NCBI GenBank assembly: GCA_039654915.1
Contig: CM077593.1
Location: forward strand, 114,749,413 to 114,813,412
Reading direction: 5' to 3'
DNA length: 64,000 nt
DNA from: Aquilaria yunnanensis
Taxonomy: Eukaryota > Streptophyta > Magnoliopsida > Malvales > Thymelaeaceae
The notes beneath the pieces were generated by a model, which did not search any database, was not told the DNA's origin, and worked only from the letters and a program-made list of their open reading frames with translations. This document shows positions 47,977-60,089 of this stretch, piece by piece; position 1 is the stretch's first letter; each line of letters starts with the position of its first letter. Position numbers and translations under genes: made by a program.

Positions 47977-48318
47977 ATGGTGCGGGCAGCAACTCATGCA
48001 ACTCTGATCGAGCTGAGTCGGGTGAAGGAAGAGGATCCTATCATTCTCAGAGTTCAGAGGCAGAATGAAGCCGACGTGTGCTACTGGATGGGACGGAATT
48101 CGCCATTTGAGGAACTCATCTCCCACTACTGCCACCGTTCGGGTTTGGTTCCCGACCTTGTGAGGTTCCTTTATGAAGGCAGAAGGCTACCGCTCGAGAA
48201 AACTCCCGATGACTTGGTGATGGAAGACGAAGACATAATTGACGTGTTCTTGGAATTAGATATGGGCGGATCTTACATTACAGCACCAAATAGCTCAGTG
48301 GAGCCTGTAAATCCCTAA
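47977..48318 (+). CDS. Divergent SUMO-like protein, intronless
   Basis: A 113-residue open frame with a SUMO/ubiquitin-like fold at residues about 20-98. IILRVQRQNEADVCYWM corresponds to the first two strands, LVRFLYEGRRLPLEKTPDDL to the highly conserved 'FLFDGRRL..EQTPDEL', and MEDEDIIDVFLELDMGG to the 'MEDGDEIDAMLHQTGG' end. The di-glycine is at 97-98 and is followed by a 15-residue tail (SYITAPNSSVEPVNP), so SUMO protease processing would be required for conjugation. VKEE at residues 16-19 fits a psi-K-x-E sumoylation site, as used for chain formation. Typical plant SUMO genes contain introns, so this single-exon copy may be a retrocopy or a diverged lineage member. It is unbroken; expression is unknown. 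Confidence 0.8.
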   Translation: MVRAATHATLIELSRVKEEDPIILRVQRQNEADVCYWMGRNSPFEELISHYCHRSGLVPDLVRFLYEGRRLPLEKTPDDLVMEDEDIIDVFLELDMGGSYITAPNSSVEPVNP

Positions 48319-48776
48319 TTCAAAACAGCTTCTCGCAACTTCAGTAGGTTTTTATTAGAATTATCAATAACTTGGTTGTGCTTTTGAAGATAAACTAAAA
48401 GTAACAAGCACTTTAAGGTCTAGTTTGATGGCAATATAACAAGGTTGTTCCTTATCTTGTTTCAGAGTCAAACTTCCAGCATTTGGATTCAAAAAAGTCA
48501 AACTCATTCGTTGACAGATATTCTTCAATTGCAGTTAAAAAAATATTTTTAAAGCGATGAGTGTGAAAATACTCCAAAAAATAAAATAAAATAAAATAAT
48601 ATTTCGAGCTTATTAATAGTTTATTTTATAAAATGAGTTGTTGGAAATACAACCAGTGATGAAATGAGGGATTTGACAAATTATTTTCACACCGATGGCT
48701 GAATTGTACGTCCACGAGTATGAATGAACTAAAAAAGACGAGTCGCCAAAATTGGTGAACTTATATTGCTGAAAAG
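48319..48776. other. 3' flank of the SUMO-like gene, no gene seen
   Basis: AT-rich, with a short AAAAT/AAATA run near 48580. No coding signal. Confidence 0.5.
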
Positions 48777-50089
48777 TGTTGTTCCAAGTGCAACTAAGAG
48801 AGAGTGAATTAGTTGAGTTCCAAAGTAAATTGAAAATGAGTTATTAAACCCTTAAACTAAAATTCAATTCAAGAGGCAATAAATAACCTTATTCTAACCA
48901 GAAAATGACTACCATAATATACCTAAATTTTGCTTTAAAAGATAGCTTTAAAGTATTTTTGAAAACAAGCAAGTTCAACCAAGGTGAGAAACATAAATCA
49001 CCAACCACTGATCAAAGTAAGTAGACGAAGAGAAGCTTGTACAAGAGAATTTTTATAAAGGTTCGATCTTTCCTCTTGAAAGCCTACTCCTTTCCTTAAA
49101 TTCACCACTTGAGAATTTTCTTCTTCACTATGAAACAAGAGCACACCCTTCTTTGGTAGTTTTCTCTACCACAACCACTCACTAGTTTTGCTAAAGGCTA
49201 ATTAGAAACCTCTCTAACTCTCATTCCCTTACAAGGAAATAACCCAAACACTCAAGAGAAACTCACAAATTTCATAGTTACAAGGTGATATGAATAATAG
49301 AAGTACTCAAAGCTAAATAAGCAAATGAAAACACAAGTTCTTGGCAATTCTCAAGTTTGAACTCTTTGATGATGAATTCTTTTTTATAGTTGTCAAGAGT
49401 TCTTTCTCAGATGATTCTTGATGTTTTTATACTGCAGTGGATGCATAAGAGACGTTAAAAACCATTGGAATAATCAGAAAAGTTTTCTAAATTTCTGGTG
49501 AATGTTATTGTCAAATTTAACAAAAAATCGCATTTGTCGCCCAGTGGTCTTATAACATGACTCAAAGTTTGATCTCCAACGGCTAGATTACTACTTAATG
49601 AGGTGCCAGCACCTAACACACATGTTAATTTGATGTAGCACAAATTTTAAATGAATTTTTAAAGAATTTTCAAACTAGAAACTCGCGTGTAGGTTTAGAA
49701 TGAACGTTTCACTCAGTTGAAAAAATTTCACTCAAATGATTTTTTTGTCCAGAACCAAAATGCTCTCGGGTTAAAAAATTGCTTCAGTTTCAACATGTTG
49801 AAATATTTTTACCCTGTTGAAACTGTAGGTCAGGTTTTTCTCACTTCTAGACTTTTAAACTTCAACAAATTTTTCACCAAAAAGATTTTTTCTTTCACAA
49901 GCAATGCTTGAATCACAAAAAATACTTAAAATATACTTAAGAAACAATTTTCCTTCCAAAGATCAAAACTTTACCAAAAAGAGAGCAATGTATAAACCTT
50001 TAAATATGGACTTAAAACACATAAATTAAATATTTTTTGTTATCATCAAAATCAAATAAATATGAACCATGAGTGACACAAATCCAACA
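48777..50089 (-). mobile_element. Copia (SIRE/Maximus-like) solo LTR
   Basis: Read on the minus strand it begins TGTTGGATTTGTGTCACTC, soon followed by TTTTGATGATAACAAAAAAT, a hallmark of SIRE-type copia LTRs, and ends GGAACAACA, giving TG...CA ends over 1313 bp. A TATA motif precedes the mid-LTR (TATAAAAACATCAAG). The flanks AAAAG and AAAAA would be a 5-bp target duplication with one mismatch. No internal region follows, so it is a solo LTR. Confidence 0.72.
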
Positions 50090-50155
50090 AAAAAGAGCCA
50101 ATGCATTGACCCAAATAATAGGCTAATTATGTTCAATTTGAAATATGTGTTTGAT

Positions 50156-50580
50156 ATTTTATTTATGTTTGGATTGAAAAGAATATTAACAAGCTATGAA
50201 GGAACATTAAATCGATCTAACTTGTGTTGAACTTGATCTGTTAGCTTAAATCAAGGAAAAAAAATTAAAATCAAGTCGAGTCAAACTATGTAATAAGTAA
50301 ATTAAGTGTTATTTAAATTGTGTATTAAACTTAAAATTTTATTTATGTTTGGATTGAAAAGAATATTAACAAACCATGAACGAACATTAAATTGATCTAA
50401 CTTCTGTTGAACTTGATCTGTTAAATGAAGGAAAAAAAATTAAAATCAAGTCAAGTTAAATAGTGTAATAAGTAAATTAAGCTTTATTTAAATTGTATAT
50501 TAAACTTAAAATTTTATTCAGACTTCGTTTGATAATAGTTTGAACAAACCATGAACAGCTTTATACCGAGTCTAACTTGA
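50156..50580. repeat. 180-bp tandem repeat, about 2.4 copies
   Basis: TTATGTTTGGATTGAAAAGA occurs at 50164 and again at 50344, exactly 180 bp later, and the whole unit between is repeated with few changes. A third, partial and more diverged unit starts near 50515. Non-coding. Confidence 0.9.
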
Positions 50581-50668
50581 GCTTTAATCCCATATGAACA
50601 AAATGGAACTTAAATATTTAAACGGCTAAAACACCAATTTGGCTTCTTAACTTTTACATACATGCCCA

Positions 50669-51598
50669 TAGTGGTGGCCGGTGGGCCAACCCGGCCTGGG
50701 TTGGGTCAGCTTTTCTAGACCCAAGCACAGCTCACATCAAAACGGGGTGGGCCTAGGCTGGGTTGGACCTGGCCCCGGGGGGAGGGGGCGGGTTTGAGCT
50801 AGGCCGAGTTTGTGCGATTAGTAAAAAATGTGTTTTAATATATTTGCAATCGTTCTTCGATAGTAATTTTATGAAATATATACTTTTTTAAGAAGAAACA
50901 TCATCGCCGGTGTCATTTTTATTAATGAAAAAGTCAAATGACACTTACATAATTTGGAACGTGTCTTACACTTGAAAATAGCGAAACATTCCAGGGAAAA
51001 AAAAAGAGAAGGTAATAATTGAAGAAAATAATTGAAGAGATTTAGAGATGATTAGGAGGAAATTAAGAAAATATTAGTGAAAGATTAAAAAACTTTGAGA
51101 GAGATAGTAGAGAGAATGAGTGAATATTATAGGAAATTGGAGAAAAAGGGATTGGTGTGAGGAAGTATGAGAAGGAAGCGGCTATTTATAAGGGAAGGGA
51201 ATTTTGGTTTTGCTCAAAAAACCCTAAAAACCTTGCCGTTAGTAATTGTTGAGTGAAGGTAAAAAAGTTTGGGGTAAAATAAAATAGTATGTAGCCGTTA
51301 GGGGGGCTTGGCTATCATTTTCCCATCTTTTTAAATTTTTTGAAAACTCAACAAATTTCTGGGAACGTTTGACCCGGCCTGGCCGAGTCGTGGGCTGGGC
51401 CGAGCCAGCTTGAACGCGTGAGTTGGTCCGGGCTGTGCTAGTTTGGGTCTCTCTCTTCTTCCAAGCCCATGTTTGCCCCGTTACGTCCTAAGCTTTATCT
51501 GTATTGGGTTGAGCCCGAATTTGACTATACTGGGCCAAATTTAACCCATGCCAAGTCCGGGTCGGTTTTAAATCAACTCGGCCCATTGGCCGCCACTA
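50669..51598 (-). mobile_element. Non-autonomous hAT element
   Basis: Termini are TAGTGGTGGCCGGTGGGCC (left) and, in complement, TAGTGGCGGCCAATGGGCC (right). Subterminal regions are rich in GGGC/GGCC words, like the larger hAT at 34.4 kb. The interior from about 51.0 to 51.25 kb, read on the minus strand, resembles the promoter and leader of that hAT transposase (TATAAATAG, then CTTCCTCACACC-type sequence), but no transposase remains. Flanking 8-mers agree only in part, so the insertion looks old or the duplication decayed. Confidence 0.75.
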
Positions 51599-52233
51599 TA
51601 TACCCGCCTGGCCTCTAATTAATAAAAGTTGGTTATTAATAAAAGACGGTTAAATGTGCACACGTGGTCTGATCGCGTTCCATGATATCATTGCAGGAGG
51701 TCTGATTGAATGAGCTGTGCACATCCTTAATGCTGATGAACTCTCACAGTAATACAGCCCCCAATCACCCGATTCAGTTGCAACCAAGCTAGACATTTAC
51801 AGTTACAGTTTCTCTATGAGCTCCAAGTAAGAGTTCATAAAAAATTGATAACCCGATTAAAGAAATTAACTACACGGATTAGAGATATTCTTGAGAATAA
51901 GCTTGGCTTTGTCTCATCTTTAATTTGTTACTTCTCTCATAATTCTTTGGCTCTGAATTCTTTACACACTTTTCAACAGATCAAAGCAAGAGCAAGAACT
52001 GAAGAACATAAACGAAAGCAAACACCTCCATCTCAGAACAAGAAAAACGAAGCCAAGGAGTAGCAGCAGTTCTGTAGTAGTACTATATCCATAGTCCATA
52101 CATGGGTAAAGACAAATATATACATGATCAGTTACAATCTCCATCTCCAAGTAAAAACTACCACTTCATTTACGGAGAGTTTGCGCTAGTTATAGCTGAG
52201 TTCGCTTAACTCGTCCCTGACCTATGAAAATTT
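51599..52233. other. 3' flank of DUF3774 gene, no gene seen
   Basis: No convincing coding sequence. It includes the probable 3'UTR of the minus-strand DUF3774 gene. Confidence 0.45.
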
Positions 52234-52512
52234 TCAATTAGGTCCCCAGCAGCTCAAGTACATGACGGTCCTGAGAGACTCCTCCGCCTGTCTCAGCTTC
52301 TCGTTCTTCCCAGCCCTGCACCCACAGGAGTCCACCGCCGAAGTGAAACAGCGGGCCTGCTTCGACGACGACGAGGACGAGGACGAGGCGGAGGAAGCCG
52401 AATCTTTAAGAGACCTCAAGTTAGACTCGTACTTGGTGGCTTGATCTTTCATACCTTGCAAAACCCTCATCCCAGCCTGAGAAATCAGTCTGCTCAAATA
52501 CCCCAAGCTCAT
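52234..52512 (-). CDS. DUF3774 wound-responsive family protein (92 aa)
   Basis: Intronless gene for a 92-residue DUF3774 protein. The C-terminus EKLRQAEESLRTVMYLSCWG followed by PN is the family consensus, and a Ser-rich stretch (residues about 45-57) precedes it. The start at MSLGYLSRLISQAGMRV is chosen because it gives the usual family length and N-terminal helix; the frame is open further upstream to 52743, but that part crosses the probable TATA box (52583-52590) and lacks family similarity. Cytosolic or nuclear location is likely. It is only distantly similar to the 28.7 kb DUF3774 gene, so the two are old paralogues rather than part of the recent duplication. Confidence 0.88.
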   Translation of the reverse strand: MSLGYLSRLISQAGMRVLQGMKDQATKYESNLRSLKDSASSASSSSSSSSKQARCFTSAVDSCGCRAGKNEKLRQAEESLRTVMYLSCWGPN

Positions 52513-52582
52513 AACAGGACCAGAATTTGACCGTAACGTAGATCGGAAATCGAAGGAATCAAAAATGGAGTGAAGGGGAGGG

Positions 52583-52590
52583 TATAAATA
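52583..52590 (-). promoter_or_regulatory. TATA-like box of the second DUF3774 gene
   Basis: TATTTATA on the minus strand about 70 bp upstream of the chosen start codon. It supports the shorter start. Confidence 0.5.
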
Positions 52591-52743
52591 GACGGCGAAG
52601 GGAAGGTATGAACTAGGAGAAACAAGGGGCTCTGTCTTGTCAGCAGAGTCTGGTGACTCTGATCTGATCCTGTGGGCTTTTGCCACATTTCGTTTCATGT
52701 AGAGAAGACACCGGATAAGGGGATAAGGACAAGACGACGCCAA

Positions 52744-54581
52744 CGCATGCTTTTGGAAGTTTTGGTTGAGGGTAACATCGCAACTTTCTTATTTGGCCCT
52801 GACCTATGGTTTAATGTTTTATTCTTGAGATAATTCCTGAATTTGTCCAATACAATCACTGAAATTCTTGCAAAATGTGTTGACTTGAATTATCCATCAC
52901 CTTCTTTTTTTGGTGGAAAATTATCCATTATCAATATATTAGGTTTCCTTTTCTTGAGAATTTTCGAAGAGATCTCTAAAACGTACTAAAAAATTATTGA
53001 TGTGGTACAATTTGACATAAATTCTGACTGAATTCTTAACTTCTTGTACTTAGTGTTAGCGGCTTGGGATGGTATAGATTAGGCCTCCAAAGGAAATATT
53101 AAGAAATAGGTATTTCATATTAATGATTCTTATAATACATTAGCTATTGCTATTTTTTATAAGACTTGGTTGTATCAAAATAAAATTAAAAGAGATATTA
53201 CATTGGCCTCTTAAAATTTTAATTCAAACTCCATCACTACGTAGGCTTGTTGTAAAAAATTTAATATGCATGTGCGATTGCAAACTACCACGAACTACAA
53301 AAAATTGTTAAACCATAAAAATGGAATTGTGTATATGTGGAGTAGGATGCAACAGAAGATTATCCTTGATACCTATTTGTTCATAATTAAGAGATGACTC
53401 TTGAAAGATTGAAATAAATTGAAGTTGTGGGATCTAGCTGAAAAACATTGATTGTGGTAGGATATTGGAAAAGGTCTTTTTTATGTTTTGGATTTGTTGG
53501 TGGGATATTTTTCGGGGGCTGATGTTGACAAAAGAGAGCGTATGGTAGCGACAAAATGTCAAAAAGTGGAAGCTAATCTATCCTTGGTGGCCCAATGGAT
53601 TGTCCCATGGATTGTCCGGAGGCGGCCCTCGGCCCACGGGACAGCTACTTCCACTGCTGTTGACAAACAAAAATTAAAAATGAAAGGAAAAACACTTATG
53701 TAATACTAATTATATGAATCCATTGTTTTCATTTAAGTCAATTTTTATTTGGTTAGTAGTATCTATTTATTTTCTTTCTCTTTTTTTTTTTAATTTTATT
53801 GGGTGTACAACAATTTGGGTCAACATTCATTTTTTAAATACCGATTTCATCCCAAAGTTTTGAAGCCTATTCTTATTTCCTCACTTTTTCAACTTCAATA
53901 GAGAATAACATTATTCTGCACTTTTGAATAATACAAATCAATTATTTAAAATTTTCATTAACTATTAATTATTTGACAGTTTAAATTTACTAAAAATTAA
54001 TTATCAAATACTTTAAATTATAAATTGAAAAGTTAACATCAAATTACAAGAAAAAATTAGAGTAAGTGTTAGTTTCCAAAGTAAACTGTATTTCATCGTA
54101 ACATTTTATTAAGACTACAAAAGGGATCCATTAAGGTACATTACTAAAACTATAATAATACAATCCCGAATTAGTGTTCGCCTAAGTATTTGATAACATG
54201 AGAATTTTGAAAAATTAGAGGCCGATTTTTAAAGCTTTAAGGATGGCAAGTGCTTCATATTTTCAAAACCCAAAAATGGCAAGTCCTTCTCTATTAATAG
54301 ACGTTTGGGCAGTGAGGCAATATGCCAATTTTAGGCCCTTACTCAATTTCCCACAGTTCAGCTCCCAAACTGTTCGGTTATCATAGTCTCCTGGAAAAGT
54401 CCATGACAAATTGGCCTCTAGAATTCCCTATACTTGCACCAGAACTTGCGATACTAATGCTTTCCATGGAACTTTAAAGCTTCCATTTGGTAGAGGGTTT
54501 TACTTCATTTTTTTTTTTTGTGCATTTTATGCTTCGTCCTCTCACACTAAAAGGCCCCACAAAAAATATTTAAAACTTTTA
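52744..54581. other. Intergenic, no gene seen
   Basis: AT-rich DNA. A 71-codon frame at 53488-53703 has no family feature. No repeat structure stands out. Confidence 0.45.
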
Positions 54582-54903
54582 GGTAAATAACAGTCATTGT
54601 CCTTAAACTAATATTTATGTTATTTAATCATCCTATAATTATCAATTGTTACACCAGTCGTCCTCTAATTATGAAATTGTTGCAATAACATCTTACCATT
54701 AGGTCGGGCAATTAAGAAGTAACAGAATGGACATTTTCTATTTGAGTCCTAAAATTTAATAAATTTTTCTATGTAAGTCCTAAAATTTTTTTCCATTTTA
54801 ATTTGAATAAATCTTTTGATGAAAAATTTTAAAATTAAGTAATATACCAATAAGTATGAGTCTATGTTCCTCCTTCATAGGTTAGTGCAACATGCCTCGT
54901 ACT

Positions 54904-57359
54904 TGTCACATCCCACACAGGCCCCAGCCTGTGCACTCTCAGTAACACTCACCAAAATCACCCAAGATTCAATTGATTTCACCTAAGACCAGGTGTTAAT
55001 AACTCCCTATTGTTTAAACCTTATTTTCTTAAACTGAGAGCTGGGATATGTCCCAGGAGGCTTAGGAATTATTTAGAACAGCAACCTGCAACTTAAGTAG
55101 GCCCAACCCCTCACTTGCAACACAAGGCAAGGGTATAAATCAATAACTTGCAATACAAGCAAGGCATACACTTTTATCTGTTAAGTGTCTAGGATGTGTG
55201 CTTATCAAGTGTGCTACTTTCATGAATGACAACCAAGAAGCCCACATCTCTGTAGTTTGAAAAATCAAGTTTCCATGCACATGTACATTCAGCCAATAAT
55301 AAGTACTCAAGAGACTGCTTCATGAAACATAACCATAAGCTCATAATCTTAACATAACTTGGCACATAACATCCACCATATGTACATACAAACCATGTAC
55401 AAACGAGGCTGTATATATATACGCTCAAAATAGCCTAATGTCCAGCATCACTAGCTTAGATACAATCCAAGGATGCTATAACCCAAAGTAGCCAAGGTTA
55501 GGGTTACAAGCCATATACCCTAGTTTCTTAAAAGAAACCTAAGTGTACAGAACAGCAGCACACTCACAAAACCAACCCAAACATACAAACCGTAACCCGA
55601 GTCCAAATCCACACATCCTTCCTGTACCTAGACCGATCCCACAACTACAAATGCCTGCAAACTTAGAACGTAAGTTTCAGCCTTAAGCCATAAGACTTAT
55701 AATATAAGTATTCAAGCCAAGATTCAGTTGGCACATACCTCGAGCAAATAGTGTACTAACTAGCACACAAACTAGCAACTCAAGTAACTACTCAAGCTGT
55801 ATATCCTTTCCTGAAACAAAATGTATGGGCAATGAGTAACAATTACTCAGTAGGGTTTCACATACGACCATATAAGGTCTATTTAGTTAAGTCCAATGAC
55901 TTAACCTCCACAAGCTTACTTATCCTGCAAGAAAAACATGGAAACAAGGAAAACACAAAAAAAAATATACCAATACATATAATCATCAATATACAGATTA
56001 GCATGCACAAAGAATCACTCAAGCACACAATGGACACACACACACACCACAAAGACCATTTGGCCAAGTACCATAACACGTGCCATTGTGCACTTTTGCA
56101 CACAAAACTCCACCATAAACTCCACTTCCTCTAGAGCTCCGAAATGTCTAGCAAAATGGTCACATTCACTAGCATTTCTAGCACATGTCCATAGTCAATT
56201 AGCTAATTAACAACCATAACCGAATCAATCTCAATAGCCCATCAAGTAACTAAGGTCATTTGGTAAATTTAACCATCACTTAGCTACTCTAAACACTTGA
56301 ATCATGGTATACTACCAAGCAGGCAAGTAGTTAGTGAACCCTACCTCACAATCAAAGCTTGAGCTCTCGGTTGCTCGAGTAACTAAGGCCGAAGCTCAAA
56401 TATATATTGCCTCCTTAATCCAAGCTTGATTTCTCTTCCAAGCTTCAACTTCAACAATAGCACGGCAAGAACTCCAACTTTCCTTCCAACAAGCTTTGAA
56501 CCCCTTTTTGTTTTCTCGGCCAATTAGCCTAATGCGTAAGAGCCGAACTCTTTTCTCTTCTCTTTTCTTTCGTTTCTCTTCCTTTTTCGGTCAGGTAGCC
56601 TTTTCGTACCAGAGGAAATGCCGGAGCTCTATTTCGTTTTCAGCCCACCCCAGCAAATAACGAAGGCTAGGCGTATAAATGGCTCCTGGCGCATTAATGG
56701 GCGCAAGACAAACGATTTTCATTTGTTCAACGCATTAATGAGGAATGGCAGATGTTTTCGTTTTTCGGCCAGCAACAAATGAAAGCCAAGTAAAGAAAAC
56801 GAAGGCAACGAATTAATGCTCCTGGCGCATTAAATGAACGTATGCCCGGTGTTGAACATTTGAACCAAAAGGCAGCAAAGAGAACAACGAATTCTGGCGC
56901 ATTAATTGGCGTTTCGCAGCCATTTACACATGTCCCCCAAATTGGCTCAATGCCAACATTGGTTCCCAAATTCTCTTCATATGACACTTTCCTCCCTTAA
57001 GTTTTCATATACACATTTTAATCACTAAAATGTAGGATTATTTTGGCTATATTCTTAACTCATGGCTCCAATTGCCAAGTTTTCATTAATATAGCCCAAA
57101 GTGGTAATTAACCCATGACCAAATTAATTTGGAAGAAGCCGCAATTCTTGACCGGCGAATTTGTTTTTGTCAACCAAAATTGGTCTAATTCCACCTTTGT
57201 CCATGTACTTATTTGCATTGTGCATTTTCACCCTTCAAGTTCCCATAATTTCATTTACATCCTCATCCTTACTTTCAATCAAGTCCCTCATGTTTTAAAT
57301 TGATGTTTTTTTTTTTTTATTCTTGGCCTAAACCAAGCACTTAGGAAGTGAGCCTAACA
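54904..57359. mobile_element. Solo LTR (2.46 kb) with exact 5-bp target duplication
   Basis: The segment runs TGTCACATCCCACACAGG ... GTGAGCCTAACA, that is TG...CA ends. It is flanked by identical 5-mers GTACT (54899-54903 and 57360-57364). It has no coding region. Content on the minus strand reads like an LTR leader and resembles the block at 41.3-43.9 kb, so it is probably gypsy-type and minus oriented. It is nested within the MULE and therefore younger. Confidence 0.82.
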
Positions 57360-57544
57360 GTACTGACCCTTATCTATGTCTTCCCACGTATAATACATTC
57401 TCCGGTCAAAAAGCTTCCTATAAGGTTCCATGATCCTCATAAAAGTCTCCAAAAAAAAAAATAATAGAAACTTGATCGTGTGCTCGAATCCAACAAAACT
57501 CACCCCATAAACTAACAAATCCAGCATCCATATAAAACTATGTC

Positions 57545-57960
57545 ATAATAGCTAGGTGATTGTTTTGATAACAAAACCAAAATTGAAAATAAAGATAAAG
57601 AGCCAATGCAGAGTCTTTTGGTTAAGTGAAAGCTAGTGAAGCTCTTCAGATGGAGACTTCATCCAAGAAGAACAGCCACGACCTTTGTACTGGGTTGACT
57701 TGATCCAACGTAGAACCTATTCACCAGAAATTGCTCTCTTGTGTGGTGTTTAGGATTCAATAAAAAATCTAGTCCAGGTTATGTCCGATTGGGCTAGGAT
57801 AGCGGCAAAACGGTAGAGGTACCAAAGGGTCATTTGGTAATGTCCTTTGGCAAATTGGGTGGTGAGACAAGAAGGTTAATGGTGCTTATAAGCTCCATCC
57901 CACAAATGGAGCACTCATGCAAATTGGGCTTTTTTCACCGGGACAACAGTCTTTAACAGC
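57545..57960 (-). mobile_element. Fragment resembling a SIRE-type copia LTR
   Basis: GATTGTTTTGATAACAAAAC and AAAGAGCCAATGC match landmarks in and beside the copia solo LTR at 50.0-50.1 kb, in the same orientation. The rest is diverged and ends are not defined. Confidence 0.4.
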
Positions 57961-58350
57961 TAGCCTTGACTTCAGGTAGCTAATGTTATGGCCTTTGAGC
58001 ACGTAGAATGACAAAAACCGATTGCCACAAGTCTTGCACCAAAAGAACTAGCTAACATTGTCATCACCAATCTTGGAGAGCAACATCAAGTAATCATCGG
58101 ATAATTAAGACTGGACTAGGACATAGTAAAGTTTTAAGACTCAAATAGAAAATTTTACTAAGTTTTAGAATTGATTATGCACTTCCTCCCATTAAATGCC
58201 CATTCTATTACTTTTTAATGGCTTGACCTAAGGATAGTACGTTATTGCAACAATTTTCATAGTTAAAGGATGACATGTATAACAATTGGTAGTTGTGAGA
58301 CGATTAAGTAACATATGTATTAGTTTAAGGACAATGGCTACCATTTGCAC

Positions 58351-59390
58351 AAAGCTTTTATAAAACATAACTAACAAAGACTCCAGGGCCTACTAGTATA
58401 AGGATAATGTTAAACATATAATAATTTTTTGTATAAAAATGATCTAACATTTGGTGTAACACTATTTAATTGATTTTTAGAAAAGTAAGTAAAATCAGTT
58501 CATTTTCCTATAGATGATCAAATAATTACAATTTAAAATTTAAAATTTTAATTTTTTTAGTACATTTAGTAAAATTCTTAAAATAAAGACTACTACAACA
58601 ATAATGATGCAATCACTATAGAGAGCAAATGGATGAAGTAGAGGAATGCTATTGCTAGATATTTTAGAGCAGTTGTCTACCATTTTGCAGGTATATCTTT
58701 AATCAACTTAATACTATTAACTTAACATCCATTTATTAAGTCATCCTATTATGAGATGCATTTGTTTAGTTCTAATATATATTTATCTAGTTTTCATATA
58801 AATTTTTCTAAGAGTAAGATCATCTTGCCTAGATTTGGACTACATTTATTTTATTTTGGTTAAATATCTATTTCTGAGATATATTTCTTTAGTTCTAGAA
58901 TGCATTTATTTAGTTCTAATATGCATTTATTTACAATTAAAACCATCTTGTCTAGAGTTTTTTATACATTTATTTTACTTTATTGAATGTTTATTTTTTA
59001 GATATATTTATCAAAATTGAGATAGATTAGTCTAGTTTTAGTAAGCATTTATCTAGTATTGAGATCATTGTTTTTAGATTTAAGATACATTTATTTTTGC
59101 TTTCTAAATTTTGGATATATTTGTTTCACTTTAATTATTGTTTATTTCTCAGATGCATTTGTTTGGTTTATTTTCAACTATATGCCTAATTCTGATGTGC
59201 ATTTACCTGAAATTTTTGTTATCTTTAATAGTTTACAAATGGGTGGATATATACTTGTTGGTGAAAGACAAGGCCAAATACTCCCATTTGATAATTTAAA
59301 TTAGAAAAGATAAAAGGAAACAAATAGAGTATGAGGATTAGTTAAATGAATTGGTCTTATGGCGTGGTAAAGTACACAAACATGTAACAC
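58351..59390. other. Intergenic with degenerate tandem repeat
   Basis: No gene. The central part is the ATTTATTTAGTT-type repeat at 58730-59230. Confidence 0.5.
58730..59230. repeat. Degenerate tandem repeat (ATGCATTTATTTAGTT-like)
   Basis: Units around ATGCATTTATTTAGTTCTA recur at irregular roughly 20-40 bp spacing, with a larger period near 120 bp suggested by the repeated AAGATCATCTTGCCTAGA / AAAACCATCTTGTCTAGA phrases. Strongly AT-rich and non-coding. Open frames within it are by-products of the repeat. Confidence 0.65.
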
Positions 59391-60084
59391 TTATCTAGTG
59401 CATGTAGCTGGAGCATGAAGTAAAAAGATGCCCAGCTTGTGTCGTTGAAAATGATCATGTCCCAAAGCTTTGGTGAACACATTTGTCGGTTGTAACTGTG
59501 TTGAAATGTATTGTGTGTATAAATCTTCAGATTGACTTTCAAAGAAAATGACATTCCAATTTGATATGTTTTGTCTTTTCCTAAAAAATTTGATTAGCAT
59601 CAATGTGTAGAGTTACTTGATTACAAAAAAAAAAAATCTGCATAGGTTTTGTGTAAGGGACTGTAAAATTCTCCAAAAGTGCCCAAAACAAATTGGTTCA
59701 ATTGTTGCTATTGTCACTAATCTATACTTCACGTCAGCTAATGATCTGCTTTAGATTACTAGCTTTTCTTGTTCTCCAAAAAACCAATGCACTTCCAAGT
59801 TTCATGAGGTATCCAATAATGGACCTTATGCTTGTCGGGCAAGCTTCTCAATTTGAACCATAATAACCTTTTAGCTATAGCTTGTTAGCGTGAAGGAAAA
59901 ACAACCCTTATTCTGGCATCCCTTTAATATATTGTAAAACACACAAGCCTGCCTCATGATACTCTATGGCTAGGTTTTGCATGTGCTAGCTTAAAATGCT
60001 AACAACATAAGTAAAGTCAGGTCTCAAGATGGAAAAATAAAGAAGTTACCCAACTAATCGTTTAAAAAGTGATGGATCTTGCAT
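59391..60084 (-). pseudogene. Copia retrotransposon RT/RNase H relic
   Basis: On the minus strand several frames give pieces of the Ty1/copia polyprotein C-terminus in the right order: DPSLFKRLVG and RPDFTYVVSIL (end of reverse transcriptase), then CILQYIKGMPE, IRSIIGYLMKLGSALVFW, and VPYTKPMQ with CNQVTLHIDANQ (RNase H), finishing NVFTKALGHDHFQRHKLGI. Many stops and frameshifts separate them. No LTRs were identified beside it, so it is an old truncated copy. Confidence 0.88.
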
Positions 60085-60089
60085 ATAAT

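Larger units (their letters stand above)
54582..58350. mobile_element. MULE-like element interrupted by retroelement insertions
   Basis: Inverted termini of about 240 bp (left 54582-54840, right about 58110-58350) share phrases such as CATTGTCCTTAAACTAAT and TTGTTGCAATAAC in complement. Flanks AAACTTTTA (54573-54581) and AAGCTTTTA (58352-58360) form a 9-bp target duplication with one mismatch. The interior has been expanded by a solo LTR (54904-57359) and contains copia-LTR-like sequence near 57.55 kb. Without the solo LTR the element would be about 1.3 kb. No transposase. Confidence 0.75.

Noticed and set aside
52513..52743. N-terminal extension of the second DUF3774 frame by 77 codons
   Set aside because: It lacks family similarity and crosses a probable TATA box; the internal Met gives the family length.
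58835..59304. Frames of 61 and 81 codons rich in Phe, Tyr and Leu
   Set aside because: They arise from the ATTTATTTAGTT-type tandem repeat and have no protein features.
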